In this document: positions 7,791 through 15,816 of the stretch, piece after piece | Position numbering within the stretch: position 1 is the stretch's first letter | Layout: every line of letters begins with the position of its first letter | Assembly (NCBI RefSeq): GCF_004028275.1 | Contig: NZ_CP035033.1 | Location: forward strand, 372,001-436,000 | From: Hydrogenovibrio thermophilus | GTDB lineage: Bacteria; Pseudomonadota; Gammaproteobacteria; Thiomicrospirales; Thiomicrospiraceae | DNA length: 64,000 nucleotides | Direction: 5' to 3' | Translations under genes and position numbers: made by a program | The notes under the pieces: generated by a model | Seen by the model: the letters and a program-made list of their open reading frames with translations, nothing else | What the model was told of the DNA's origin: nothing | Database searches by the model: none

Positions 7791-9046
7791 TATTCGGCGT
7801 GGTGGCTGTACACATGCACCCCGCCGTAAATGGCGGAACGGTCCTGGCGCGTCCAGTCGCGATTGGCTTGGGAGTTGGTTTTCCAATGAGCCAAAAGCGC
7901 TCCCGGCAATTTATCTTCCAGCGGCGAGGTTTCGCCGGCGGTGCGAAATACCACTTTGGCCCCCGGCATGGCGGTACGGTTTGCTTCTTCCCAGAGTTCG
8001 GCCAACTGGGTTTCATTCATCCAATCCTGAGCGTCCAGAAACAGATAAGCGTTCAAACTGTTGGCCGGCATGGCTTTCAAACGTTCGGTCATGGATTGAT
8101 GGTGTACCTGAATGCGGTCGATGTTCTGCTTCAAACCCTCGAAATAGGTCTGTTTGAGATAACGTGGCACCGCTTGACGATGTTTGATGTCGTATTCGCG
8201 ATTGAAGGCTTGCCAGGCGAAATAATTGTCTTCCAATGGGAAATCGCAAGCCAGTCGGCGGGCGCGTTCTTTCAGCAGGTCGTGCATGCCATGCTGCGCC
8301 TGTTTGGATTCCTTGTCCATTTCGTCGAACTGCGCCGGGGGAATGCCCAAGCTGTACATGACCACGGCACGGTTGCAGAGAAATTTCATCAAACGGGTGT
8401 CGAACACCGGTGCAACGTGTTCGTCGAACAAGCGTTGCTGTTCCTCGGGCGTGCGGGCCAGCATGACCTGACGGATGTCGTAACCGAGGCGTTTGCTGAC
8501 CCAGTGAATCGACCCGATAAAGCGCCCCAGCAACCCGTGGCGGTAAAAGCCGTCGGTGAAGTATTCGATGCGACGCGGTCCCCAGAAGGTTTCGCGGCCT
8601 TCCCAGTAGTCGATGGTCTTCTCGTCCAGATGCGGTTTGATGTGGATTTCATAGGCATCCAGGTTTTTGGAACGGTCGGCGCGGCCGAAAAAGTCGAAAA
8701 AGGATTCATGATCCGGCAGGTGTTTCAGGGCGGCCTTTTTCAACTTGATGAGCGCGATGTGGGCTTCGTTCAAGTCCACCACTGTAATCGAATTGGGTTC
8801 CACGGTCAGGTAATTGAGTGCATTGCAGCCACCGGACGAGATGGTGAACACCCGTGAGTGTTGGTCCAGTTCCAAGGCGCGAATATCGACTTCTGGGTCT
8901 TCCCAGATTTGCGGGTAGACCAAGCGGTCGAACCATTTGGTGAACAGGCGGTCGAGAAAGCCTTTGCGGGTGAACAAATGGGTGTTGTTGACGGCGGAGT
9001 TGAGTAAATCCTTGGTGGCCGGTTGAGTGGTCGCAGGTGTGGTCAT
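7790..9046 (-). CDS. DUF3419 family protein, BtaA-like S-adenosylmethionine:diacylglycerol 3-amino-3-carboxypropyl transferase
   Basis: 418 residues. The sequence follows DUF3419/BtaA: an N-terminal LVYPQIWEDPEVDIRAL block, a Rossmann-like SAM site with SSGGCNALNYL and VVDLNEAHIALIKLKK, and GRETFWGPRRIEYFTDGFYR. BtaA moves the aminocarboxypropyl group of SAM to diacylglycerol, giving a homoserine lipid that BtaB then methylates to a betaine lipid. No BtaB-type methyltransferase is encoded next door; the coupled gene is an acyltransferase instead. It is probably a membrane-associated cytoplasmic enzyme. Whether it really makes homoserine lipid is inferred from the family. Confidence 0.75.
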   Translation of the reverse strand: MTTPATTQPATKDLLNSAVNNTHLFTRKGFLDRLFTKWFDRLVYPQIWEDPEVDIRALELDQHSRVFTISSGGCNALNYLTVEPNSITVVDLNEAHIALIKLKKAALKHLPDHESFFDFFGRADRSKNLDAYEIHIKPHLDEKTIDYWEGRETFWGPRRIEYFTDGFYRHGLLGRFIGSIHWVSKRLGYDIRQVMLARTPEEQQRLFDEHVAPVFDTRLMKFLCNRAVVMYSLGIPPAQFDEMDKESKQAQHGMHDLLKERARRLACDFPLEDNYFAWQAFNREYDIKHRQAVPRYLKQTYFEGLKQNIDRIQVHHQSMTERLKAMPANSLNAYLFLDAQDWMNETQLAELWEEANRTAMPGAKVVFRTAGETSPLEDKLPGALLAHWKTNSQANRDWTRQDRSAIYGGVHVYSHHAE

Positions 9047-9341
9047 GGTCTCGTGTGCTCATTTTTTGAATATTCCGGCTATGCTAGCCCGAAAAAATGA
9101 CGCCAGAGTGACCGTAATGTAAAACTTATTTGATGAAAATATGACCGTTTTTCAATGGGTTTCAATCCGCGTTGCTTGTTGAAAAAATGACCAGGCCTGG
9201 TGGTTTTTGGCGCGGGGTTGAGACAGGCGCGGAACTCCTATTTTATTGCATAGTGTGGCTGAACCGCTTTGTTAAAATTTACTTAAACGGATCCGTAGAA
9301 TCCGCTCGAATCAAACGAACTTAAGGAGTCGTTGGAATTTT
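9047..9341. other. divergent intergenic region with a CCAGGCCTGG palindrome
   Basis: This gap of 295 bases lies between the leftward BtaA-like gene and a rightward gene, so no terminator is expected here. It contains a CCAGGCCTGG palindrome at 9191-9200 and several AAAATGAC-like stretches. TAAGGAG at 9322-9328 is the ribosome site of the next gene. No small gene is evident. Confidence 0.5.
9191..9200. repeat. CCAGGCCTGG palindrome, copy 2 (divergent promoter region)
   Basis: Perfect 10-mer preceded by GAAAAAATGA and followed by TGGTTTTT. It sits between the 5' ends of two divergent genes. Confidence 0.9.
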
Positions 9342-10448
9342 ATGAAACGCAAACCTTCCCTCTGGTTGACGGCCGCTTTGTCGATGGCTGCATCGACCGC
9401 TTTCGCGTCAGGCTCGCAGGACGCTTACGTCGCCAGTTTTGAAACCTATGCTAAAGAAGTGCAAGCCTTGCAAGGCGACCATTCGGCCGATAACGCCATT
9501 CAAACTTACGCCCAGGAAGTGGCCGCCGTTGAAAAACGGGCCGGTTACATCGGCGATGAACTGCCGATTCCGAAAGCCACCAAAGTCATGGACGGTGTGT
9601 ATACGGTGGTGGGCAGCTTTATCTGGGGCACGCGCGAGAACTTCGGTTTGAACAACAACCTCAGCGCAATCATCTTCCCGGATGGTGTCTTTGTCTATAA
9701 TGCCGGGCCGAACGAGGCCGTGGCTTACAGCTTTCATCAACAAATTAAACGGTTGACCGACAAGCCGGTGAAATGGCTAGCCGTGGAAAATGACCAGGGC
9801 CATGCCTATTTGGGTGCCAGTTATTGGTGGGATGTGGGCGTGAAAAACCTTTACTCGGAAAAAACCGCCAATGAACGGTGGCATCGAAAATTTGCCGGTA
9901 ATAAAGAACGCTATGCCGCCGGACGCGGGCGCGTGATTACCGAGCCGGCTTACGATGTCACCGACCATTTCACCACTTTTGAAGGCAAGAAAACCGTGGA
10001 TGTCGGTGGCGGTGAGACCGTGGAGCTGATTAATTTCGGCGGCGGGCATACGCCGAGCATGACGGGCATGTATGTGCCGTCGAAAAATCTGCTGTTCACC
10101 GGCGATTTAGGCTTCAATGAACGTTTGCCGGGACTGCTGCACGACAGTCATTACAAAGACTGGATGGCGTCGTTCGATAAGATGGTGTCGATGGTGCCGG
10201 ACGATGTGGTGGTGGTGCCCGGTCACGGCACACCGACCGATCTGGCGACGTTAAAACGCCAAACCTACGATTACTTTGCGTATCTGGAAGAACAGGTGCG
10301 TGCGATTGTCGACGCGGGCGGTTCTCTGGAAGAGGTGGATGCCATCGACCAATCGCAATATCAGGATCGTCCGGTCTTCGAACAGTTGGCCAAGCCCAAT
10401 GCCCGTCATATGTATGAAGATATGACATTGGAAAAATCGAAAAACTGA
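9342..10448 (+). CDS. secreted metallo-beta-lactamase-fold protein (SoxH-like) with a half-degenerate metal site
   Basis: 368 residues with a cleavable signal peptide ending near AFA-SG, so probably periplasmic. The MBL fold is clear from GGGHTPSMTGMY, FTGDLGFNERLP and VVVPGHGTP, which keep the later His, Asp and His ligands. The first motif, normally HxHxDH, reads NDQGHAYLG, so the first two His positions are Asn and Gln and the Asp position is His. This resembles the SoxH/quinoprotein-relay branch of MBL proteins found in sulfur oxidisers and methylotrophs. The true substrate is unknown. A strong palindromic terminator follows directly. Confidence 0.7.
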   Translation: MKRKPSLWLTAALSMAASTAFASGSQDAYVASFETYAKEVQALQGDHSADNAIQTYAQEVAAVEKRAGYIGDELPIPKATKVMDGVYTVVGSFIWGTRENFGLNNNLSAIIFPDGVFVYNAGPNEAVAYSFHQQIKRLTDKPVKWLAVENDQGHAYLGASYWWDVGVKNLYSEKTANERWHRKFAGNKERYAAGRGRVITEPAYDVTDHFTTFEGKKTVDVGGGETVELINFGGGHTPSMTGMYVPSKNLLFTGDLGFNERLPGLLHDSHYKDWMASFDKMVSMVPDDVVVVPGHGTPTDLATLKRQTYDYFAYLEEQVRAIVDAGGSLEEVDAIDQSQYQDRPVFEQLAKPNARHMYEDMTLEKSKN

Positions 10449-10476
10449 GTCGGTTCGCTGATTTTTTAAAAGTGTT

Positions 10477-10504
10477 AAAACCGCCAGGCCTGGCGGTTTT
10501 TGCG
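10477..10504 (+). terminator. intrinsic terminator built on CCAGGCCTGG (copy 3)
   Basis: Positions 10477-10500 are a perfect 24-base palindrome: AAAACCGCCAGG followed by its reverse complement, ending in a T-run. The CCAGGCCTGG core is at 10484-10493. It lies 28 bases past the stop of the MBL-fold gene. Confidence 0.8.
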
Positions 10505-10605
10505 TTTTCAGGGGCAAAAGTTGATGCCGGACAAGTTTTGCGTCGTCCGCACTTTACCTGAGAACGAAAATCCTTAGCATGACATCAAAACCGCTGAGGA
10601 GGCGA

Positions 10606-10785
10606 ATGATGAAATCCGCAACACAGGCTCACTTGAAGCCTTATGGCCTGAAACGTTATTGGTTACTTTTCTTTGCGTGTTTGCTGGTGGCTCGTCCGGC
10701 CATTGCCGCTGAAAGCATGGGCGACAGTGTGGCGACGAATTACGCCCAGCCGAACCAGCCCATCAGCCCCAACAAGATGGCGTAA
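10606..10785 (+). pseudogene. short secreted peptide or truncated 5' end of a secreted-protein gene
   Basis: A 59-residue frame starts at ATGATG behind a good ribosome site (GAGGAGGCGA). It encodes a typical signal peptide: Lys/Arg-rich start, hydrophobic YWLLFFACLLVA, and an AIAAES cleavage site. Only about 25 residues follow before the stop. The last 46 bases run over the 3' end of the convergent yqaA-like gene. Either it is a small exported peptide, or a longer gene has lost its remainder, probably by a deletion that joined it to yqaA. I favour truncation because the mature part shows no recognisable feature. Confidence 0.4.
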
Positions 10786-11171
10786 CGCACGCCTTTTCCC
10801 GTCACCACCAACACCACAAACCAAACGAACTTAACCCGCATCACCCCGGCCACCAAGGTCAAGGCATCGCCAAAAATCGGCGCCCAAGCCAGCAACAACG
10901 ACCAGGTACCATAACGCTGAAACCAGTGCTGGGTTTTGGCTAAGGCCTCGGGTTTGACCGGAAACCAGCGGCGGTCTTGAAAATGCAGCAGGTATCGCCC
11001 TAAACCATAATTCACGATGGACCCCAAACTGTTACCGGCGGTGGCCCACACCCAAAGGGTGAACGGGTCTTTTCCGGCGGCGGCCAAACTGACCAACAGC
11101 ACTTCCGACCCGGCCGGAAACAAGGTTGCGGCCAGAAACGATAAGGCAAAGAGTGATAAATAAGCGTCCAT
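10740..11171 (-). CDS. YqaA/DedA-type small membrane protein
   Basis: 143 residues beginning MDAYLSLFALSFLAATLFPAG; a much longer in-frame upstream extension lies inside the neighbouring gene and is rejected. It has about four hydrophobic segments. The LFPAGSEVLLV and NSLGSIVNYGLGRY motifs fit the YqaA branch of the SNARE-associated/DedA family. Members are inner-membrane proteins, with a few linked to lipid transport and membrane homeostasis; the specific function here is unknown. It starts 14 bases after the PQQ-dehydrogenase gene, so the two probably share a transcript. Its 3' end overlaps a short convergent frame. Confidence 0.75.
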   Translation of the reverse strand: MDAYLSLFALSFLAATLFPAGSEVLLVSLAAAGKDPFTLWVWATAGNSLGSIVNYGLGRYLLHFQDRRWFPVKPEALAKTQHWFQRYGTWSLLLAWAPIFGDALTLVAGVMRVKFVWFVVLVVTGKGVRYAILLGLMGWFGWA

Positions 11172-11185
11172 CTGGGCGACGAATG

Positions 11186-12301
11186 CTATTTCGGACTCAG
11201 GCGATAGATTTTGCCCGAGTCCGTCGCCACATACAGGTGGCCTTGTGTATCTTGTGCCAGGCTGCGGATGCGTTGGTTCAAGTCTTTCAATAAGCGGTGT
11301 TCGGCGATGGCTTTGCCTTCCGGTGACAGCATCACCTGGTTCAAATGTCGCAGCACCAAGGAACCGGCAAACAGGTTGCCGCGCCATTGCGGAAACGCAT
11401 CGCCGTCGTACAGTAACAGGCTGCTCGGTGCGATGGACGGAATGTAGACTTTCACCGGCTCTATCATCCCGGCTTGATGCGGTTTGCCCACCGGTTCGCC
11501 GCTGTCGTATTCCTTGCCGCGGGAGACAATCGGCCAACCGTAGTTTTGGCCCTTCTGGATGAGGTTGATTTCGTCGCCGCCGCGTGGACCGTGTTCGATT
11601 TCCCAAAGGCGTTGATGTTGGACGTCATAGGCTAAGCCTTGCGGGTTGCGGTGGCCGTAACTCCAGATTTCCGGTAAGGTGCCGGGCTGGCCGACAAACG
11701 GGTTGTCCTTCGGAATGCCACCATCGAGTGTCAGGCGCAGAATGGAACCGGCGTGATTGTCTTGCTGTTGCGCTTTATGACGACGCCCGCGGTCGCCGAC
11801 GCTGAAAAACACATGGCCGCGGTGGTCAAAAGCAATGCGGCTGCCGAAATGGATGTTGCGGTAAGATTCGGATTTGGTGACCATCAGGTCTTCCCAGTTC
11901 ACCAGTTCGTCGCCTTGGATTTTGGCACGGGCCAAGGCGGTGATGGCGGTGGTCGGCAGCGGTTTGCTGTAAGTGAAATAGATCCAACCGGTTTGCTTGA
12001 AATTGGGTGACGGTTTGACGTCCAGCAAGCCGCCTTGGCCGGTGTTGTGCACGAATGGCACGCCTTTCAACCAGGTGATGTCACCATTGCGGACATCCAA
12101 TATGCCCGCCTTGCCGGCGCGTTGGGTGAAAATCAATCGGTTGCCGTCCAGAAATGCCATACCCCACGGAATGCCCAAGCCTTTGATCACTTCGGTGACG
12201 TTAAATTCAGTCGAATCGGCCTGCGTGGGCAAACTGCTCCATCCAAGGCAAAGCGCCAGTAAGCTGTTCAGCCATAGTGTCCGTATTTTTCGTAACCTCA
12301 T
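11186..12301 (-). CDS. PQQ-dependent sugar dehydrogenase family protein (soluble GDH/YliI-like)
   Basis: 371 residues with a signal peptide (cleaved near TQA-DS), so periplasmic. It has the six-bladed beta-propeller repeats of the soluble glucose/aldose sugar dehydrogenase family: GIPWGMAFLDGNRLIFTQR, TGQGGLLDVKPSPNF, HFGSRIAFDHRGHVFFSVGD, IWSYGHRNPQGLAYD and EIEHGPRGGDEINLI. These bind PQQ and calcium and oxidise aldose sugars. No pqq synthesis genes are nearby, so the cofactor would have to come from elsewhere. It is followed closely by the yqaA-like gene. Confidence 0.85.
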   Translation of the reverse strand: MRLRKIRTLWLNSLLALCLGWSSLPTQADSTEFNVTEVIKGLGIPWGMAFLDGNRLIFTQRAGKAGILDVRNGDITWLKGVPFVHNTGQGGLLDVKPSPNFKQTGWIYFTYSKPLPTTAITALARAKIQGDELVNWEDLMVTKSESYRNIHFGSRIAFDHRGHVFFSVGDRGRRHKAQQQDNHAGSILRLTLDGGIPKDNPFVGQPGTLPEIWSYGHRNPQGLAYDVQHQRLWEIEHGPRGGDEINLIQKGQNYGWPIVSRGKEYDSGEPVGKPHQAGMIEPVKVYIPSIAPSSLLLYDGDAFPQWRGNLFAGSLVLRHLNQVMLSPEGKAIAEHRLLKDLNQRIRSLAQDTQGHLYVATDSGKIYRLSPK

Positions 12302-12408
12302 CCGCGGCCTCCCACCGTTTTCGTCCGGTCAGTTTAGAACCCTTGTCACGGCTTTGCAACGATTCGAGTCTGTTTCAACATTTTTTGCGCAATCGGTTTG
12401 AATGCGCT

Positions 12409-12843
12409 TTAAACCCAGCGCCGGACGCGTTGTTGGTAACGCCGATAACGCTGCCCGAAGCGTTCTTGAAAATGTGTTTCCAAGGCTTTTAGGTGGCAGC
12501 GATCCAGCCACAGCACAAAAGCGGCGACCAGCAACCAAGCGCTCCAGTGGTTTCCGGTCAGCCAGGCTTCGCCGACTAAAATCAAGGTGGCGCCGAGGTG
12601 AAACGGATGGCGAACATGTTTGAAGACGCCCAGCGTCACCAGTTCGCCGTCACCTTGGTTGAGCCAGGAGCGGCCGGTGCTTTGTTTGTAAAAACGCGCA
12701 CCGCACCCCAGCAACCCCAGGCCGAGGATCAGCGGGATGAAACCGAGCCCGGCATAGGCAGACAGGGCGGGGGAGAAATAAACATGCGACACGGCGATTA
12801 AGCCGGCCACGGTTGTGAAAGCGGTTAATAGCGTGGTGGGCAT
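12409..12843 (-). CDS. isoprenylcysteine carboxyl methyltransferase-like membrane protein
   Basis: 144 residues starting at 12843, one base past the stop of the upstream acetyltransferase gene (TGATATG), with AAAGGAAC as ribosome site. It has hydrophobic segments at about residues 3-25, 30-50 and 95-115. The TLGVFKHVRHPFHLGATLILVG motif is the SAM-binding signature of the ICMT/PEMT-like methyltransferases. The substrate is unknown; bacterial members probably methylate lipids or small molecules at the inner membrane. It is the last gene of a probable three-gene operon with the GNAT and YdcZ-like genes. Confidence 0.7.
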   Translation of the reverse strand: MPTTLLTAFTTVAGLIAVSHVYFSPALSAYAGLGFIPLILGLGLLGCGARFYKQSTGRSWLNQGDGELVTLGVFKHVRHPFHLGATLILVGEAWLTGNHWSAWLLVAAFVLWLDRCHLKALETHFQERFGQRYRRYQQRVRRWV

Positions 12844-12844
12844 A

Positions 12845-13588
12845 TCAGTTCCTTTGGTAATTTCGAATCGCAAACACGGTTTGAAAGCCGAGTTTGCGGT
12901 ACAGCGGTTCGCCCATCGACGATGCCTGTAACACCATATGACGGTGATTGTGGCGGTGACGTTGCATTAAAAACGCCATCATTTCCCGTGCCAAGCCGCG
13001 TCCGCGAAAACAGGGTTGAACGCCCATTTGATGCACGCCGACGGTGGCGCCGGTGCTCAAGGTCAAGGAGGAGGCCGCGGCGTGACGCCCTTGCCAGGCC
13101 AGCCAGAGTTCAATTTGGTCATCCCATAGCAGGCGCTGGATGACCGAAAGGTCGATCTCGTATTGAAAGGCCGCGGACGCCACGGTCACCCATTTCTGCG
13201 CATCCCGTTCGGAAGTGACTTGCCGGATGACAAGCGTTTCGTCCAAAGTGATTTCAGGCATTTGGGTGAAATCCAGATTCATGGCGGTTTGCGGAAGGCG
13301 CATGTCAAAGCCATTCGCAATCAGCGCACTTTCCAATGGCCGAGTTTCCTGATGCGCGACTTCCCAAATCGGGACAATCGGGTTGGGGCTCAGCGCTGCC
13401 AGCGATTCAGCGGTGGTATCCGGTGAAAACTCGGTCATGGCACCTTCCGTCCAAGCGCGGTAAGGCCACTGATTGCAAATTTGAAAATCCGCCAGGCCTG
13501 GTCGATTGTCGGATTTGGCGCCCATGCGTCGCCATAATTCGGTCAGGTTCTGCAAATTGATTTGTGAAGCGAACACACTGTCGGACAT
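12845..13588 (-). CDS. GNAT family N-acetyltransferase
   Basis: 247 residues. The C-terminal half (about 120-245) has the GNAT acetyl-CoA motif VGVHQMGVQPCFRGRGLAREMM and ends with LYRKLGFQTVFAIRNYQ, the usual last strand. The N-terminal half is typical of two-part GNAT proteins and its substrate is not readable. It lies three bases after the YdcZ-like gene and one base before the ICMT-like gene. A CCAGGCCTGG copy at 13492-13501 falls in a probable loop and is read Arg-Pro-Gly-Leu. Confidence 0.8.
   Translation of the reverse strand: MSDSVFASQINLQNLTELWRRMGAKSDNRPGLADFQICNQWPYRAWTEGAMTEFSPDTTAESLAALSPNPIVPIWEVAHQETRPLESALIANGFDMRLPQTAMNLDFTQMPEITLDETLVIRQVTSERDAQKWVTVASAAFQYEIDLSVIQRLLWDDQIELWLAWQGRHAAASSLTLSTGATVGVHQMGVQPCFRGRGLAREMMAFLMQRHRHNHRHMVLQASSMGEPLYRKLGFQTVFAIRNYQRN
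13492..13501. repeat. CCAGGCCTGG palindrome, copy 4 (in GNAT gene)
   Basis: Perfect 10-mer in the 5' part of the GNAT gene, preceded by GAAAATCCG. It is read Pro-Gly-Leu on the coding strand. Confidence 0.9.
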
Positions 13589-13591
13589 GGT

Positions 13592-14035
13592 TTATTCCTT
13601 GTTGATGAGAATCACGCCAACCAATAAGGCGACGATGCCCAGCCATCGACTGGGCGTTAACGGTTTTTGCGGCATATCGAACCAGCCGAAATGGCTGGCG
13701 ATGACCGCCATGAGTAATTGGCCGCTCAAGGCGAAGGCCATCATCTGGCCGATGCCCATTTTCGGAATCAAAAAATAGAACATCGAAATCGCAAAGGCGC
13801 TCAGCACACCACCGGAAAACCACAAATACCACGGTACGGCGCGGACGGCTTCCCAACTCGGATACTCCCGTGTGGTCACCAACACCGACAGGCCAATCAC
13901 CATCAAGCTGGCGGCAAACGCCACCACCGTGGCCAGAAACGGGTTCTTCAGCCAGACGCCCAGCTGGGCATTCAAGCCCGCTTGAGCGGCAATGGCGGCG
14001 CCGGAAAAAAATGCGATGAGCGATAAACTGTTCAT
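13592..14035 (-). CDS. DMT-superfamily membrane protein, YdcZ (DUF606) type
   Basis: About 147 residues from MNSLSLIAFFSG with five hydrophobic helices covering most of the chain, as in YdcZ. An in-frame ATG at 14071 would add 12 residues; the shorter start matches the family but neither has a clear ribosome site. Family members are small inner-membrane transporters that usually work as pairs, and no partner is seen here. The stop is three bases before the GNAT gene, so an operon is likely. Confidence 0.75.
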   Translation of the reverse strand: MNSLSLIAFFSGAAIAAQAGLNAQLGVWLKNPFLATVVAFAASLMVIGLSVLVTTREYPSWEAVRAVPWYLWFSGGVLSAFAISMFYFLIPKMGIGQMMAFALSGQLLMAVIASHFGWFDMPQKPLTPSRWLGIVALLVGVILINKE

Positions 14036-14095
14036 GGGCCAAGCATAAAGGACTTGGCCCACCGGTTTCATTTACATAGGTTGATGAAAACGCAA

Positions 14096-14701
14096 TTAAT
14101 TCAGTTTTTTGCGGATGCGGCTCAATTGAGTGGGGGTGATGCCTAAATGGGAGGCGATGTGATATTGCGGAATGCGTTCGCTCATGTCGGCAAAATCGGT
14201 GAGGAAGCGCTGATAACGCTGAGTGGCGTTTTCCTGGATGATTTCCACTTCGCGGGCGTCTTTGGCCAGCAGCCAGTTTTTTTCCAAATAAGCGATTTGG
14301 AAGACCATCAAATCCTGGGATTGGAACAACAGTTGGCGATAGGCGGCGAAATCAATCAACAGCACCTCGGAGGCTTCCAAAGCCTCGAAGGCGAATTGAG
14401 ACGGCGTCTCGGTCAGTAACGCCGCCATAGAACCGGGGAACATGCCTTCGTCGAAAAAGTTTTTGTTGTATTCCCGGCCGTCGGTATCAAGTGCATAGAC
14501 CCGAAAGAGTCCTCTGTAGACGAAAGCAAAAGAAGTCGGGCGTTCGCCGGTGGCATAGAGGGTTTCGCCTTTGGCGAGCGTTCGTGTCGTGCAGAGCGCT
14601 CGCAACCGCTGCCAGGTCGCTTCTGAAATCGGCGCATAACTTTCCAGCCGGGCTTTTAAAGCGGCCAGTTTGGGTTCGATGTCATTGTGATGTGAGGTCA
14701 C
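14096..14701 (-). CDS. Crp/Fnr family transcriptional regulator
   Basis: 201 residues. An N-terminal cyclic-nucleotide-binding fold (about 30-130) contains LAKGETLYATGERPTSFAFVYRG-type strands. A C-terminal helix-turn-helix reads YHIASHLGITPTQLSRIRKKL. No cysteine cluster typical of Fnr is present, so it is more like the Crp-like activators of unknown ligand. The GTG at 14701 is chosen because AAAAGGA lies a few bases upstream; a TTG at 14728 is the alternative. It is transcribed away from ogt and is 60 bases upstream of the YdcZ-GNAT-ICMT operon on the same strand. Confidence 0.85.
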   Translation of the reverse strand: MTSHHNDIEPKLAALKARLESYAPISEATWQRLRALCTTRTLAKGETLYATGERPTSFAFVYRGLFRVYALDTDGREYNKNFFDEGMFPGSMAALLTETPSQFAFEALEASEVLLIDFAAYRQLLFQSQDLMVFQIAYLEKNWLLAKDAREVEIIQENATQRYQRFLTDFADMSERIPQYHIASHLGITPTQLSRIRKKLN

Positions 14702-14830
14702 GATGGGTCCTTTTCTCGTTGTCGCCAAAAGCCAGTCGAATTTATTATACGAACCTCAAATGTAAAAGAATGTTTTTTCATTCGTGGTAGAGTTTATTCT
14801 GTAAAAGCCTCTTTATTTGGAGAGATGAAC

Positions 14831-15298
14831 ATGAACTATATTACGTTTGATACCGCGGTGGGACGGATGCGTTTGATTGGTGATTCGCAAGGCATTCGAG
14901 AATTGCATTTGAAAGCGGACGAAACCCCGTTTGCACCACTGGAAGATTGGCGCGAAAGCGATGAATGGCTAGCGGATGCGGTGCAGCAATTACAGGCTTA
15001 TGCCGAAGGCAAACTGCAACGATTCGATGTTCGGCTCAATCCGCAGGGAACCGATTTTCAGAAGCGGGTTTGGCAGGCCCTGTCGGAGATTCCGTTCGGT
15101 GAAGTACGCTCTTATCAAGACATCGCGGCTGCCATCGGTAACCCGAAAGCGGTTCGAGCCGTCGGTGGTGCCAACGGCAAAAACCCGATTCCGGTGATTG
15201 TGCCGTGCCACCGCGTCATCGGCGCCGATGGCTCCCTGACCGGTTTCAGCTCGGGGTTGCCGTTGAAAAAACGGCTGTTGGCACTCGAAGGCATTTGA
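14831..15298 (+). CDS. ogt: methylated-DNA-protein-cysteine methyltransferase
   Basis: About 155 residues. The acceptor motif IPVIVPCHRVIGADGSLTGFSSG contains the suicidal Cys, and the FQKRVWQALSEIPFGEVRSYQDIA region is the DNA-binding winged helix. It directly repairs O6-alkylguanine in DNA. The length and lack of an AdaA domain fit Ogt. GGAGAG at 14819-14824 is better spaced for the ATG at 14831 than for the ATG at 14825. Confidence 0.9.
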   Translation: MNYITFDTAVGRMRLIGDSQGIRELHLKADETPFAPLEDWRESDEWLADAVQQLQAYAEGKLQRFDVRLNPQGTDFQKRVWQALSEIPFGEVRSYQDIAAAIGNPKAVRAVGGANGKNPIPVIVPCHRVIGADGSLTGFSSGLPLKKRLLALEGI

Positions 15299-15342
15299 CA
15301 GGCTCGAATTGCGTTCCGGTTGGAACCTGGATTCAGGTATTT

Positions 15343-15735
15343 TTAACCCTTTGCAAGTTCTTTGGCCAGTTCAATCAAGTGGCCGTCCGGGTCTTGCAGA
15401 ATGGCGACTTCGAAATTCCACGGCTTGACCTCCGGTTCGGCACGAATGGTGGCACCTGCGGCCACCGCCGCCTCGAAAGCGGATTTGACCGAATCCGGTT
15501 CCAGAGTAATCTGACTGGCAATGGGCTGGTTTGGGTGAGCGTGCTGATAAGGTTGTCTGATAATTTGTTCGGCAAGCTCATGGGCGCAAAAAGCCAGTGT
15601 AGTATCTCCGGTTTCCATTTCGGCATAATCGCCGCCTTCGTGTAAAAAGCGCGGTTCGATACCGAAAGCTTTTTGATAAAAATCCATCGACCGTTTGACG
15701 TCTTCGACGTACAAAATGCTATAGCTTAATTTCAT
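15343..15735 (-). CDS. VOC (glyoxalase/bleomycin-resistance) family protein
   Basis: 130 residues from MKLSYSILYVEDVKRSMDFYQ, preceded by AGGAGAG eight bases upstream. It has one pair of beta-alpha-beta-beta-beta modules with YAEMETGDTTLAF and the C-terminal PWNFEVAILQDPDGHLIEL, where Glu/His metal-type positions are seen. The substrate is unknown. It lies 82 bases downstream of an AraC-family regulator on the same strand, which may control it. Confidence 0.8.
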   Translation of the reverse strand: MKLSYSILYVEDVKRSMDFYQKAFGIEPRFLHEGGDYAEMETGDTTLAFCAHELAEQIIRQPYQHAHPNQPIASQITLEPDSVKSAFEAAVAAGATIRAEPEVKPWNFEVAILQDPDGHLIELAKELAKG

Positions 15736-15816
15736 GTGTCTCTCCTGTGCTGAGTTCAAATGGAGTGTACGCCATCCCGAAAAGAAAGGATTGTACGTTT
15801 GGGACATGTCATCATT

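Noticed and set aside
11172-11606. N-terminal extension of the yqaA-like protein
   Set aside because: The extra 145 residues are Arg-rich noise that lies antiphase inside the PQQ-dehydrogenase gene; the membrane protein starts at 11171.
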